A program made the translations under genes and the position numbers. Below the pieces are notes generated by a model that did no database searches, was not told the DNA's origin, and saw only the letters and a program-made list of their open reading frames with translations. From JBBSOK01 sp965219125 (GTDB lineage Bacteria; Bacteroidota; Bacteroidia; Flavobacteriales; Flavobacteriaceae), in the NCBI GenBank assembly GCA_965219125.1, contig CBDCMO010000002.1, positions 2,294,001 through 2,358,000 on the forward strand: DNA of 64,000 nucleotides, read 5' to 3'. Positions 1-9,042 of the stretch are shown here, piece after piece; position 1 is the first letter of the stretch; each line of letters opens with the position of its first letter.

Positions 1-180
1 GCCGAAGCCCAATGCGCCATGTGCCGCGCCGTTTTGGAAAGTGAAGATGGTGGCCACGCCGCAAAAGGAATTAATAATGGCATAATTTATTTAATGACTA
101 TTCCATATTTATTGATTGCCGCCATCGGTTTTGCAATTTATAGAAGCCGCAAAAAATTAAAGGACGAGCATTCAGAATAA
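1..180 (+). CDS. Small single-pass membrane protein, 3' end only
   Basis: The reading frame is open from the first base and stops with TAA at 178-180, so only the last 59 residues are present. The visible part has a CAMCR motif (a CxxC pair) near its start, a short acidic-glycine stretch, then one hydrophobic segment of about 18 residues followed by a positively charged RSRKK tail. This implies one membrane span with the C-terminus in the cytoplasm. The CxxC pair could bind metal or be redox active. I do not recognise a functional family. It is not co-transcribed closely with the next gene, which starts 245 bases downstream. Confidence 0.7.
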   Translation, partial: AEAQCAMCRAVLESEDGGHAAKGINNGIIYLMTIPYLLIAAIGFAIYRSRKKLKDEHSE

Positions 181-425
181 TCTCCGAAATAGAAAGTTTC
201 TTCATCATTTTTGATTCTTAAAACTTCAAACTATTTTAGATTCTTGCATAAAATTTCAGCCAAGTTTCATTTCAAATACAACAATTCCGAAGAAAAACTG
301 TAACGAATCCCACTTTCGTTAGTCATGTGTTCTAGAAAGCTTGATACCTTTTATGTCAAGTCTTAACAAGAATTTCACATTTTACAAAACCTATAAGTGT
401 TATTTTGTAAAATCAATTTTTTCAG
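181..425. other. Intergenic region ahead of the efflux operon
   Basis: No coding potential is visible here. The region is AT-rich and must carry the promoter of the downstream ABC-transporter operon. The one clear structure is the inverted repeat described at 379-413. A TATTTTG string at 401-407 is one base short of the Bacteroidota -7 consensus TAnnTTTG, so I do not call a promoter firmly. Confidence 0.5.
379..413. promoter_or_regulatory. 11-bp perfect inverted repeat before the efflux operon
   Basis: ATTTTACAAAA at 379-389 is repeated exactly in reverse complement as TTTTGTAAAAT at 403-413, with 13 bases between the arms. The arm centres are 24 bp apart and the right arm ends 12 bases before the ATG of the ATPase gene. 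A palindrome here suits an operator for a dimeric repressor or a 5' leader hairpin. It cannot be a terminator of the previous gene, which ended 200 bases earlier. No regulator gene lies next to it in the window. Confidence 0.45.
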
Positions 426-1133
426 ATGATAGAAATTAAAGATTTACATAAGTCGTATGTTATGGGAGCTAATTCCCTTCACGTTTTAAAAGGAATAAAT
501 TTTAATGTGAAAGAAGGCGAAATGGTTTCAATAATGGGTTCTTCGGGTTCGGGAAAATCTACACTTTTAAATATTCTTGGAATATTGGACGAAGCTGATG
601 AAGGCACTTATAATCTTGATGGCGTGCTAATTAAAAATCTCAACGAAAAAATAGCGGCTAGATATCGCAATAAATTTTTGGGCTTTATCTTTCAATCCTT
701 TAATCTTATAAACTATAAATCTGCCCTCGATAATGTTTCAATGCCTTTGTATTATCAAGGGATGAAGCGTAATTTAAGAGAAGAAAAAGCAATGCATTAT
801 CTAGAAAAAGTTGGACTTGCGGAATGGGCAGGACATTTGCCAAACGAGCTTTCGGGCGGCCAAAAACAACGTGTGGCAATTGCTAGAGCTTTGGCGAGCG
901 ATCCAAAAGTATTATTAGCAGATGAGCCGACAGGAGCTTTGGATACCAAGACTTCATACGGTGTGATGGAATTAATACAAGGCATAAATGACGAAGGCAA
1001 AACAATAATTATTGTAACGCACGAAGACGATATCGCGCATATGACCAAGCGAATCGTGAATCTAAAAGATGGCGTTATTATAGACGATTCTCCCGTTTCT
1101 CAAGTAAAAGCAAAAGCAGTAGATTATGCTTAG
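426..1133 (+). CDS. ABC transporter ATPase, MacB/LolD type
   Basis: This is the nucleotide-binding subunit that powers the two FtsX-like permeases encoded next. Walker A (GSSGSGKST) lies at residues 38-46, the Q-loop at Q90, the LSGGQ signature at 142-146, Walker B with D166 and E167, and the switch histidine at H199. The length of 235 residues is normal for a stand-alone MacB-type ATPase, whereas E. coli MacB has the ATPase fused to the permease. The stop overlaps the next start by 8 bases, which indicates translational coupling. The cargo may be a drug, peptide or lipoprotein; the family does not fix it. Confidence 0.93.
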   Translation: MIEIKDLHKSYVMGANSLHVLKGINFNVKEGEMVSIMGSSGSGKSTLLNILGILDEADEGTYNLDGVLIKNLNEKIAARYRNKFLGFIFQSFNLINYKSALDNVSMPLYYQGMKRNLREEKAMHYLEKVGLAEWAGHLPNELSGGQKQRVAIARALASDPKVLLADEPTGALDTKTSYGVMELIQGINDEGKTIIIVTHEDDIAHMTKRIVNLKDGVIIDDSPVSQVKAKAVDYA

Positions 1134-2370
1134 TATAGAACGTTGGCAAGAAATATTTGAAACCATCCGCAAAAATAAATTGCGCACATTTCTAACGGGC
1201 GTTTCTGTGGCTTCGGGTATTTTTATACTTGTAATATTATTGGCAATTGGGCAAGGAATGCAAAATGGCATTCAAAAGCAATTTGAACAAGATGCCACCA
1301 ACAGGATTAGCGTTTGGACAAATGTAACTTCAGAAAGTTATAAGGGTTTAAACCCAGGCCGGATAATAGAAATGGACAATCGCGATTATGAGTTGGCAAC
1401 TTTAAAAAATCAAGATAAATTAGAATATCGATCTGGCGTTTACAGCGTTTGGGGCGGTTTGACAACCTTTGGAAATAATAGTGGCAGCTACCGTATTGAA
1501 GGTGTACGCGGGGATTATCAATTTTTGGAAAATGCGAGTCTAACGGCCGGTAGATTTATAAACGAAAACGATCTAGACCAATACACAAAAGTTGCCGTAA
1601 TTGGTAACCGTGTGAAGCAGGACTTATTTAAAGAGGAAGACGCCTTAGGGAAATACGTTGAAATTACCGGCATAAAATTTATGGTAGTCGGAGTTTATAC
1701 CGATCCGGGCGGAGAACGAGAGGAAACGAGAATATTTATTCCACTTAGTACAGCGCAACGAGTTTATAATGCCGGAGATAAAATACGCTCAATGGCATTT
1801 ACATTAAAACAGAATGACAATTTTGATGACGCTTTAAAAGAATCGACCGCGTTTTCGGAACAATTGGAACAAGACATAAAGAGCAAACATACCATTTCCC
1901 CAACCGATGTGAGCGCTGTAAACATTAATAACACACTCGAGCAAACAAAAAAGTTTTATGATTTGAATAATATGATTAGCTGGTTTTTTTGGGGCGTAGG
2001 TATTTGTACAATTATTGCAGGTGTGGTTGGCGTAAGCAACATTATGCTCATAATTGTGAAAGAAAGAACAAAGGAAATTGGCATTCGTAAAGCAATTGGA
2101 GCAGAACCTGCGTCTATTATTTGGATGATTTTACACGAATCTATTTTTGTAACTGCAATTGCAGGTTTTGTTGGTTTGTTAAGTAGTTTGGCTTTGTTGG
2201 AATTTGTAGGTCCTTTTATTGAAACTGAATATATTCGTAATCCGTCAGTAAATTTCACTGTTGCCATAACAACTGTTCTTATTCTAATTATAGCCGGCGC
2301 CATTGCAGGGTTTTTCCCCGCATACAAAGCATCAATCGTAAAACCAATTGTAGCACTTCGCGATGAGTAA
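1126..2370 (+). CDS. ABC transporter permease, MacB/FtsX type (first copy)
   Basis: The protein of 414 residues has the MacB topology: one N-terminal membrane span (about residues 21-43), a large periplasmic MacB_PCD domain (about 45-275), and three C-terminal spans (about 283-310, 335-360 and 375-400). The conserved cytoplasmic loop VKERTKEIGIRKAIGA, typical of FtsX permeases that contact the ATPase, is present after the second span. It overlaps both neighbours by 8 bases (ATPase upstream, second permease downstream). It probably forms a heterodimer with the second permease, as each is present once for a single ATPase. Confidence 0.93.
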   Translation: MLSIERWQEIFETIRKNKLRTFLTGVSVASGIFILVILLAIGQGMQNGIQKQFEQDATNRISVWTNVTSESYKGLNPGRIIEMDNRDYELATLKNQDKLEYRSGVYSVWGGLTTFGNNSGSYRIEGVRGDYQFLENASLTAGRFINENDLDQYTKVAVIGNRVKQDLFKEEDALGKYVEITGIKFMVVGVYTDPGGEREETRIFIPLSTAQRVYNAGDKIRSMAFTLKQNDNFDDALKESTAFSEQLEQDIKSKHTISPTDVSAVNINNTLEQTKKFYDLNNMISWFFWGVGICTIIAGVVGVSNIMLIIVKERTKEIGIRKAIGAEPASIIWMILHESIFVTAIAGFVGLLSSLALLEFVGPFIETEYIRNPSVNFTVAITTVLILIIAGAIAGFFPAYKASIVKPIVALRDE

Positions 2371-3634
2371 ACTTTTTAGCAGAGATAGTTGGAGTGAAAT
2401 CATTGAAGCATTAAGCAGCAATTGGTTCAGAACAGTATTGACAGCTTTTGGTGTTCTTTGGGGTATTTTTATTTTAGTTATTTTACTTGCAGCGGGCAAA
2501 GGATTGGAAAATGGTGTAAAGCAAGGTTTTAACGGAATGGCCACAAACAGTATGTTTATGTGGGCGCAAGGTATTTCACAATCCTATAAAGGTTTACCAA
2601 AGGGAAGAAGTTATAATTTTAAGCTAGACGATGTCACGGCAATAAAAAACGAAGTTCCAAATTTGCAATACGTTTCACCTCGCAATCAGTTGGGCGGTTT
2701 TAGAGGAGCAAATAATGTTGTTCGCAATTTAAAATCGGGTGCTTACAATGTTTATGGGGATTATCCAGAAATTGTGCACCAACAACCCATGGATATTACT
2801 TCGGGTAGATTCATAAATTATTCAGACATAGATCAAAAACGTAAAGTTGCCATTATTGGGGAAGGCGTTGTAAAAGGACTTTATGAGCCAAATGAAAAAC
2901 CAATTGGATCCTACATCAAGATTAATGGGGTAAACTTTATGGTTGTTGGCACCTACAAGAAAAAAGGTAATAACGGCGATGCTGAAGAAAATCAAAAAGA
3001 GATTTATGTTCCATTTACCGCATTTTCACAAGCCTTTAATATGGCAGATGTTGTAGGTTGGATGGCGATAACTGCTGAAGATGGAAGTTCAATAACCAAT
3101 TTGAAACAACAAGTTTTCGATATTATTAAATCAAGACATACAATTGCGCCGGATGATGATAGAGCGGTTGGCAATTTTGATTTATACCAAGAATACAGCA
3201 AAATTAATGGCCTTTTCACCGCTTTGAATTTCGTCGCCTACTTCGTGGGGATTTTAGTATTGCTTTCGGGCATTATTGGGATTAGTAATATTATGTTGAT
3301 TGTTGTGAAAGAACGAACCAACGAAATTGGAATTCGGCGAGCTTTAGGAGCAACACCAATGAGTATAAGATCTCAAATTTTGTTGGAATCTATTTTTCTA
3401 ACAATTATTTCAGGAATGGCAGGTATAATTTTAGCAACAGCCGTTTTATGGATTATAAACAAAGTAATGAGCGGAATGGATACAAGCGAAATGATGTTTG
3501 TAAACCCAACCGTAAATATTGGCGTGGTTTGTATTGCCTTAGTAATATTGATAGTTTCGGGATTGTTGGCAGGTTTAATTCCGGCTCAAAATGCAATCAG
3601 AATTAAACCTGTTGATGCTTTAAGAACAGATTAA
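2363..3634 (+). CDS. ABC transporter permease, MacB/FtsX type (second copy)
   Basis: The protein of 423 residues is a paralogue of the preceding permease, with the same opening (a short amphipathic start, then RTVLTAFGVLWGIFILVILL) and the same architecture of one span, a periplasmic domain and three spans. The coupling loop reads VKERTNEIGIRRALGA. Duplication of the permease suggests a transporter built as ATPase2-PermA-PermB. The start ATG lies inside the end of the previous gene (8-base overlap). The downstream gap of 46 bases to the adaptor gene is small enough for one operon. Confidence 0.93.
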   Translation: MSKLFSRDSWSEIIEALSSNWFRTVLTAFGVLWGIFILVILLAAGKGLENGVKQGFNGMATNSMFMWAQGISQSYKGLPKGRSYNFKLDDVTAIKNEVPNLQYVSPRNQLGGFRGANNVVRNLKSGAYNVYGDYPEIVHQQPMDITSGRFINYSDIDQKRKVAIIGEGVVKGLYEPNEKPIGSYIKINGVNFMVVGTYKKKGNNGDAEENQKEIYVPFTAFSQAFNMADVVGWMAITAEDGSSITNLKQQVFDIIKSRHTIAPDDDRAVGNFDLYQEYSKINGLFTALNFVAYFVGILVLLSGIIGISNIMLIVVKERTNEIGIRRALGATPMSIRSQILLESIFLTIISGMAGIILATAVLWIINKVMSGMDTSEMMFVNPTVNIGVVCIALVILIVSGLLAGLIPAQNAIRIKPVDALRTD

Positions 3635-3680
3635 AAATTAAGTATAATTATTAAATTTCCAATAATAACTAACCTTTAGA

Positions 3681-4844
3681 ATGAAAAGAACAAGAACCAT
3701 CGTAATCCTAGTTTCAATTGTCGTTTTATTTTCAGCTGCAATGTATTGGTTATGGGCAAAAAATGCCGAAAATCCAATAGTTTATGAAACCGAAAATGCT
3801 AAAATTGGCACAATAATCAAAAAAACCGTAGCAACAGGTAGCATTGTCCCAATGGAAGAAGTGCTTATAAAACCAAATATTTCGGGAATTATTGATGAAA
3901 TCTTTGTTGAAGCTGGAGATGTAATAAAATCGGGAGATTTAATTGCCAGAGTAAAAGTGGTGCCAAATGTTTCTTCATTAAATAATGCACAAAGCAATAT
4001 TAGCAGTGTTAGAACACAAGTAGAAACGGCAAAGCTTGCTTTAACAAATCAAAAAAGTATCTTCGACCGGCAAAAATCTTTATTCGAAAAAGGAGTTATT
4101 TCGGCCAATGAATTTGATAATGCAACAATGTCTTACAACCAAGCTGAACAACGATTTAAGCAAGAGCAAGTTGGATTAAATGCTGCAAGACAGAGTTACG
4201 AAATTGTAAAAACAGGTACAACCAGTGGTTTGGGAACTTCAACAAATACTGAAATACGTGCAACAGTTGGCGGAATGGTTTTGGACGTTCCTGTAAAAAC
4301 AGGAAATCAAGTAATTGAAGCAAACAACTTTAACGACGGAACCACAATTGCAACTTTGGCAGATACCGATAAAATGATTTTCCAAGGAAAAGTTGATGAA
4401 AGTGAAGTAGGTAAAATAACCGAAAATTTACCGTTGGAAATTACCGTTGGCGCAATAGACAATAAGAAATTCGACGCTATTTTAGATTATATCGCCCCAA
4501 AAGGAATTACCGAAAATGGTGCAATTCAATTTGAAATTAAAGGCACTTTGAACAAAGGCGATACAACATTTATACGTGCTGGTTTAAGCGCAAACGCTTC
4601 AATTATATTGGCAAAAGCAGAAAATGTACTAACCATAAAAGAAGGTTTGGTTCAATATGACGAAAAAACGCAGAAACCTTTTGTTGAAGTGCAAACGGGC
4701 GATCAACAGTTTGAAAAACGTAATGTTGAATTAGGAATAAGCGATGGGCTTGATGTTGAGGTGAAAAGCGGGATCACAAAAGACGATAAAATAAAGGTTT
4801 GGAATATTATTAAACCTGCGCAAGACTTTACACCAAAAGGATAA
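3681..4844 (+). CDS. Periplasmic adaptor (membrane fusion) protein, MacA/HlyD type (first copy)
   Basis: This adaptor would link the inner-membrane MacB-like permeases to a TolC channel. The protein of 387 residues has an N-terminal membrane anchor (about residues 6-25), a split biotinyl-lipoyl domain (the first half near 60-90 contains a PNISG..I.EI pattern), an alpha-helical coiled-coil hairpin (about 95-175), and beta-barrel and membrane-proximal domains behind it. It shares the motif FEKGVIS with the second adaptor downstream, so the two are paralogues. A 148-base gap separates it from the TolC gene. Confidence 0.9.
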   Translation: MKRTRTIVILVSIVVLFSAAMYWLWAKNAENPIVYETENAKIGTIIKKTVATGSIVPMEEVLIKPNISGIIDEIFVEAGDVIKSGDLIARVKVVPNVSSLNNAQSNISSVRTQVETAKLALTNQKSIFDRQKSLFEKGVISANEFDNATMSYNQAEQRFKQEQVGLNAARQSYEIVKTGTTSGLGTSTNTEIRATVGGMVLDVPVKTGNQVIEANNFNDGTTIATLADTDKMIFQGKVDESEVGKITENLPLEITVGAIDNKKFDAILDYIAPKGITENGAIQFEIKGTLNKGDTTFIRAGLSANASIILAKAENVLTIKEGLVQYDEKTQKPFVEVQTGDQQFEKRNVELGISDGLDVEVKSGITKDDKIKVWNIIKPAQDFTPKG

Positions 4845-4992
4845 TTTCGGTTTGTAAACTAAATTTTTGTAACAAATTCAAATTACAATATACCTATCAA
4901 CAGTTTTCAATATAAATTTTAATAAATCAAGTTTTGAAAATTAGTAAGATGTTTTAACAAATTCTAATTTTCAAAATTGAAATAACTAACCA

Positions 4993-6324
4993 ATGAAAAA
5001 CGTAATAAGCATCTTTATTTTGCTAGTCGCATATTCCCAAATGCAAGCGCAAGAAAAAAAATGGACTTTGCAGGAATGTGTGCAGCATGCGCTCGAAAAT
5101 AACATTTCAATTAAACAAAGTGAACTTAATGTTCAATTAACCGATGTGGACAAACTGGAAGCAATTGGCAATTTTTTACCAACCCTTAATGCCACGGGAA
5201 GTATTTCAAGCAACACTGGTTTAAGTTTAAACCCGACTACAAACAATCTTCAAAATACAACGTTAACCTCTGCTTCGGGTAGAGTAAATGTTGGTTTAAC
5301 GCTTTTTGACGGACTTCGAAATGTGAGGCAATTACAACGCGCAAAACTTTCAAAATTGGCAGCCCAGTATAGTTTGACAAAAATGCAGGACGACATTTCA
5401 CTTCTTGTTGCCAATTCATTTTTAAATGTATTGTTGAGCAAAGACAATCTTGAAGTTGCCAAAGCACAAAATTTGGTAACCTTAGATCAATTAAAACGAA
5501 CAAACGATTTGGTAGATGCTGGAGTTTTACCGAGAGGCGATTTATTAGAAATTAAAGCAACAGATGCTGGCGAAAAAAGACAAATAGCTGTTTCAGAAAA
5601 TGATGTTGAAGTAGCGTTGATAAGCTTAGCGCAACTTTTATTAATTAAGGATTACAAAAATTTCGACATCGCCAATTCAGAATATAATATTGTGCAGGGC
5701 GAAATAAAAGATAAAAGTGTTTATGAAATTATAGAATCAGCAAAGCAAAATAGGGTTGAAGTGAAATTGGCCGAAGAAAATGTAGCAATCGCCAAAAAAG
5801 ATGTTCAAATTTCAAGAAGTGGATATTATCCAACGCTTTCAGGCTTTTTTGGATATGACACGCGCTATTCTGATAGCGATCCTTTGAATACTCCTTTTGT
5901 GGATCAATTATATTTAAATGACGGTATTGGCTACGGCTTGCAGTTAAATGTTCCAATATTTAATGGTTTTTCCGTTCGCAGTAGTGTTGAACGTAGTAAA
6001 ATAAATCAAAAGAGAACAGAGTTTGAATTAGAGCAAGCCCAATTGGATTTAGAGTCTAACGTTTATCAAGCTTATGTAGATGCAAACGGAGCATTGAAAG
6101 CGTACGAAGCTGCATTGGCCGCTCAGGAATCGCAGGAATTGGCATACCAATATGGCAGAGAAAGATATGATGTTGGTCTAACAAATGCATTCGATTTTAG
6201 TCAATCTAAACTGCGTTACGATAATGCAAAAATTGAAGTAAACCGAACTAAATACGACTATATTTTTAAGCTAAAAGTTCTCGAATTATATTTTGGAGTT
6301 CCAGCTAGCGAACTAAAATTTTAA
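4993..6324 (+). CDS. TolC-family outer-membrane efflux channel
   Basis: The protein has 443 residues with a signal peptide (residues 1-19, ending QMQAQ), followed by the opening W.LQECVQHALENNI that is typical of Bacteroidota TolC homologues. Long amphipathic helices (about 100-200 and 330-420) form the two structural repeats, with GYYPTLSG starting the second half. It would form the trimeric outer-membrane duct of the efflux complex. It lies between two adaptor genes, 2 bases from the second, so channel and adaptor are clearly co-transcribed. Confidence 0.93.
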   Translation: MKNVISIFILLVAYSQMQAQEKKWTLQECVQHALENNISIKQSELNVQLTDVDKLEAIGNFLPTLNATGSISSNTGLSLNPTTNNLQNTTLTSASGRVNVGLTLFDGLRNVRQLQRAKLSKLAAQYSLTKMQDDISLLVANSFLNVLLSKDNLEVAKAQNLVTLDQLKRTNDLVDAGVLPRGDLLEIKATDAGEKRQIAVSENDVEVALISLAQLLLIKDYKNFDIANSEYNIVQGEIKDKSVYEIIESAKQNRVEVKLAEENVAIAKKDVQISRSGYYPTLSGFFGYDTRYSDSDPLNTPFVDQLYLNDGIGYGLQLNVPIFNGFSVRSSVERSKINQKRTEFELEQAQLDLESNVYQAYVDANGALKAYEAALAAQESQELAYQYGRERYDVGLTNAFDFSQSKLRYDNAKIEVNRTKYDYIFKLKVLELYFGVPASELKF

Positions 6325-6326
6325 GT

Positions 6327-7613
6327 ATGAAAAGAAAGACATTAATTTGGATAGTAGTTATTGTTGTTCTTCTATTAACAGTTTTAGTAGTAGGCAAAAA
6401 AGCGGGTTGGTTTGGTAAAGGTGGCGATTTTAAAGAAATTGAAATTACCAAGATAGAACCGATTGATATAATTGAAACCGTTCCCGCAACGGGAAAAATA
6501 CAACCAGAAATTGAAGTAAAACTTTCTTCGGAAGTTTCCGGTGAAATTATTGAACTTCCTGTAAAAGAAGGTCAGCAAGTAACAAAAGGAGATCTTTTGG
6601 TAAAGATAAATCCAGATTTGGTACAAGCTGCCGTAACGCAAAGCCAAGCGGGATTGCAAGGTGTTAGGGCACAGCAATCACAAACGGAAGCAAGTTTAAA
6701 AAATGCTGAATCTAATTATAATCGTAACAAAGCACTTTTTGAAAAAGGCGTAATTTCAAAATCTGAATGGGATAGAAGCGTAGCCGATTTTGAAGTGGCA
6801 CAAGCCAATGTAAAATCCGCTTATTACAATGTTCAAAGTTCCGCCGCCAATGTAAAACAGGCTCAGGATAACTTAAGCCGAACCAATATTTATGCTCCAA
6901 TGAGTGGTACAATTTCAATGCTTTCTGTGGAGTTGGGAGAACGCGTAGTTGGTACGGCGCAAATGGCAGGAACTGAAATTGTGCGCGTTGCAAACCTCAA
7001 CAATATGGAGGTCGTGGTAGATGTTAATGAAAATGATATTGTAAAAATAGCAATTGGAGATAATACAAAAGTTGAAGTAGATGCTTATCTTAAAAGAGAA
7101 TTTAAAGGAGTTGTAACTGAAATTGCCAACTCGGCGCAAGCTGGTTTATCTGCAGATCAAGTTACAAACTTCAAGGTAAAAGTGAGAATTTTGCCAGAAA
7201 GCTACAAAGATTTAATGGAAGGCAAACCTGATAATTATTCCCCATTTAGGCCAGGAATGACGGCAACGGTAAATGTAATAACAAATACAAAAAATAAGGT
7301 AATTGGTGTACCAATAAGCGCAATTGTAATTAAAACAGATACGAGCGACACCAAAAAACCGATGGTTGTTGAAACAACTTCTGCAAAGGACGAAAAATTT
7401 GAATGTGTTTATGTAAAAGTTGGAGATGTGGCAAAATTACGAGTAGTAAAAACTGGCATTCAAGATGATAGCAATATCGAAATTTTATCTGGCCTAAAAC
7501 CGGGAGATATTGTTATTACAGGACCTTACAATACAGTTACAAAATCTTTGAAGAGCAATGATAAGGTTGAAGTGTCTTCCCCCAAAAAAGTAACTTCTGA
7601 AGAAAATAAGTAA
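6327..7613 (+). CDS. Periplasmic adaptor protein, MacA/HlyD type (second copy)
   Basis: The protein of 428 residues has an N-terminal membrane anchor (about 4-22). The lipoyl halves are centred on VSGEIIELPVKEGQQVTKGD and YAPMSGTIS, a coiled-coil hairpin lies at about 105-180, and the C-terminal barrel includes an extended charged tail. The ATG is 2 bases after the TolC stop, and its TAA overlaps the tsaB start (TAATG). This is the second MacA-like adaptor in the operon. Two different adaptors may form a mixed hexamer or serve alternative pumps sharing one TolC. Confidence 0.9.
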   Translation: MKRKTLIWIVVIVVLLLTVLVVGKKAGWFGKGGDFKEIEITKIEPIDIIETVPATGKIQPEIEVKLSSEVSGEIIELPVKEGQQVTKGDLLVKINPDLVQAAVTQSQAGLQGVRAQQSQTEASLKNAESNYNRNKALFEKGVISKSEWDRSVADFEVAQANVKSAYYNVQSSAANVKQAQDNLSRTNIYAPMSGTISMLSVELGERVVGTAQMAGTEIVRVANLNNMEVVVDVNENDIVKIAIGDNTKVEVDAYLKREFKGVVTEIANSAQAGLSADQVTNFKVKVRILPESYKDLMEGKPDNYSPFRPGMTATVNVITNTKNKVIGVPISAIVIKTDTSDTKKPMVVETTSAKDEKFECVYVKVGDVAKLRVVKTGIQDDSNIEILSGLKPGDIVITGPYNTVTKSLKSNDKVEVSSPKKVTSEENK

Positions 7614-8272
7614 TGGCTACAATATTATGTATTGAAACCGCAAGCACAAATTGTTCTGTAGCTATATGTATTGATGGTAAAGTTGTTGCGTTAAAAGAAG
7701 ACCGAACGCCAGGTTATTCTCACGCTGAAAAATTACACATATTTATAGACGAGGCTTTATTACAGGCAAAAATAAAGTTGTCAAATTTAGATGCCGTAGC
7801 CGTGAGCAAAGGTCCTGGTTCTTATACTGGATTGCGTATTGGCGTTTCAGCCGCAAAAGGACTTTGTTTTGCTTTAGACATTCCTTTAATTTCAATTGCA
7901 ACCTTGCAATCATTATCACTTCAAATTAACGAAGAATATCAATTTATTATACCAATGTTGGATGCTCGCCGAATGGAAGTTTACTCAGCCGTTTATAATT
8001 TTGAAGGAGAAGAGATTAGGGAAACGCGAGCAGAAATTTTAACAACAGATTCATTTTCGGAATATCTTCAAAAAGGAAAGGTTTGTTTTTTAGGAGATGG
8101 TGCACCAAAGTTTGAAGAAATTTGTAATCACCAAAATGCGAACTTCGAAAAAGATAAACAACCTAGCGCTTTGCAAATGGCAATTTTGGCCGAGCATAAA
8201 TACAAAATAAGCGACACTGAAGATGTCGCTTATTTTGAACCTTATTATTTAAAAGATTTTGTTTCTGGCTAG
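7613..8272 (+). CDS. tsaB: tRNA N6-threonylcarbamoyladenosine biosynthesis protein TsaB
   Basis: TsaB partners TsaD (with TsaE) in making t6A at position 37 of ANN-decoding tRNAs. The opening ILCIETASTNCSVAI, the block SKGPGSYTGLRIGVSAAKGL (about residues 64-83), and the motif PMLDARRMEVY are characteristic of the ASKHA-fold family. The length of 219 residues is typical. Its ATG overlaps the stop of the adaptor gene, so it is translated from the end of the efflux operon; there is no functional link evident. A perfect inverted repeat lies inside its 3' end (see 8204-8236). Confidence 0.95.
   Translation: MATILCIETASTNCSVAICIDGKVVALKEDRTPGYSHAEKLHIFIDEALLQAKIKLSNLDAVAVSKGPGSYTGLRIGVSAAKGLCFALDIPLISIATLQSLSLQINEEYQFIIPMLDARRMEVYSAVYNFEGEEIRETRAEILTTDSFSEYLQKGKVCFLGDGAPKFEEICNHQNANFEKDKQPSALQMAILAEHKYKISDTEDVAYFEPYYLKDFVSG
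8204..8236. terminator. Terminator-like hairpin inside the tsaB reading frame
   Basis: AAAATAAGCGACA (8204-8216) and TGTCGCTTATTTT (8224-8236) form a perfect 13-bp stem with a 7-base loop and T-tracts on either strand. It lies within tsaB codons for the stretch KISDTEDVAYF. The convergent gene ends only 3 bases beyond tsaB, so there is no intergenic space for a terminator. The hairpin is well placed to stop transcription of the minus-strand gene and, for tsaB, to act near its own 3' end. Confidence 0.55.
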
Positions 8273-8275
8273 AAT

Positions 8276-8980
8276 TTAAAGTACAGAATTAAAATGATCA
8301 ACGATTTTGGCAAGATCACTTTGTTTATCTACATCAAGATTATTTTTGCTTATGTAATTTTTCATCTCGTCTTTCTTTGCACTCATAACTTTCAGCATTT
8401 TGCTTTTTCCTTGTGGTAATTCGTAAAAGTTTCCACCTTTATCAACTAGATAATAAGTTACAGATTTTGTGAAACCTGCTGGCCTCTCTTTGTCATAAGT
8501 AGTTTTTGCAAGAGTTTTTTGATGGAATATGGCGGTCGTCTTTTTATAGAGATCATAAGTTTTTCCTGTAGTTACCACATTGAAATAGCCGCCTTTTTCA
8601 TTAGAGCCTTCGAATGGAACAAATACATACGTTTCATTAGCAATTTTAGCATAAAGACCTGACTCTTTATTTAAGGCACTAAAGTCTTTCTTTTCTGTGC
8701 TATTTTTAATTTCTATTTCATCAGCACTAGCATTATAGCGGAGTAAAATATTTTTTTTAGCTAATTGGTCATCTTTAAAAATACTACCTGGTAAAAACGT
8801 GGTGTTATCGTATGCCTGCTCAATAAGGGCATTATATTCAGACTCAGAGAGACCAAACGCTCCCGTTCTATCATTAATGTCTATAATACGTGTAGTAATA
8901 TTATAAGCATCATTATTTGCTTGAGAAAAACTCAAGGCAGAAATAGACAAAACTGCTAAAAGTAAAACAATTTTTTTCAT
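8276..8980 (-). CDS. Secreted protein of unknown function
   Basis: The protein of 234 residues begins with a clear signal peptide (MKKIVLLLAVLSISALSFSQ, cleaved near residue 20). The rest is soluble, rich in Lys, Asp and Tyr, with no membrane segment and no motif I recognise. Periplasmic or extracellular location is inferred from the signal peptide only. It has its own transcript, convergent with tsaB (3-base gap). The start ATG is well supported by the signal sequence. Confidence 0.8.
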   Translation of the reverse strand: MKKIVLLLAVLSISALSFSQANNDAYNITTRIIDINDRTGAFGLSESEYNALIEQAYDNTTFLPGSIFKDDQLAKKNILLRYNASADEIEIKNSTEKKDFSALNKESGLYAKIANETYVFVPFEGSNEKGGYFNVVTTGKTYDLYKKTTAIFHQKTLAKTTYDKERPAGFTKSVTYYLVDKGGNFYELPQGKSKMLKVMSAKKDEMKNYISKNNLDVDKQSDLAKIVDHFNSVL

Positions 8981-9042
8981 AATTTTTGTTTTTATAATTT
9001 ATTACAATAAATATACCACTTTCAAATTTAAGAATTTTTATT

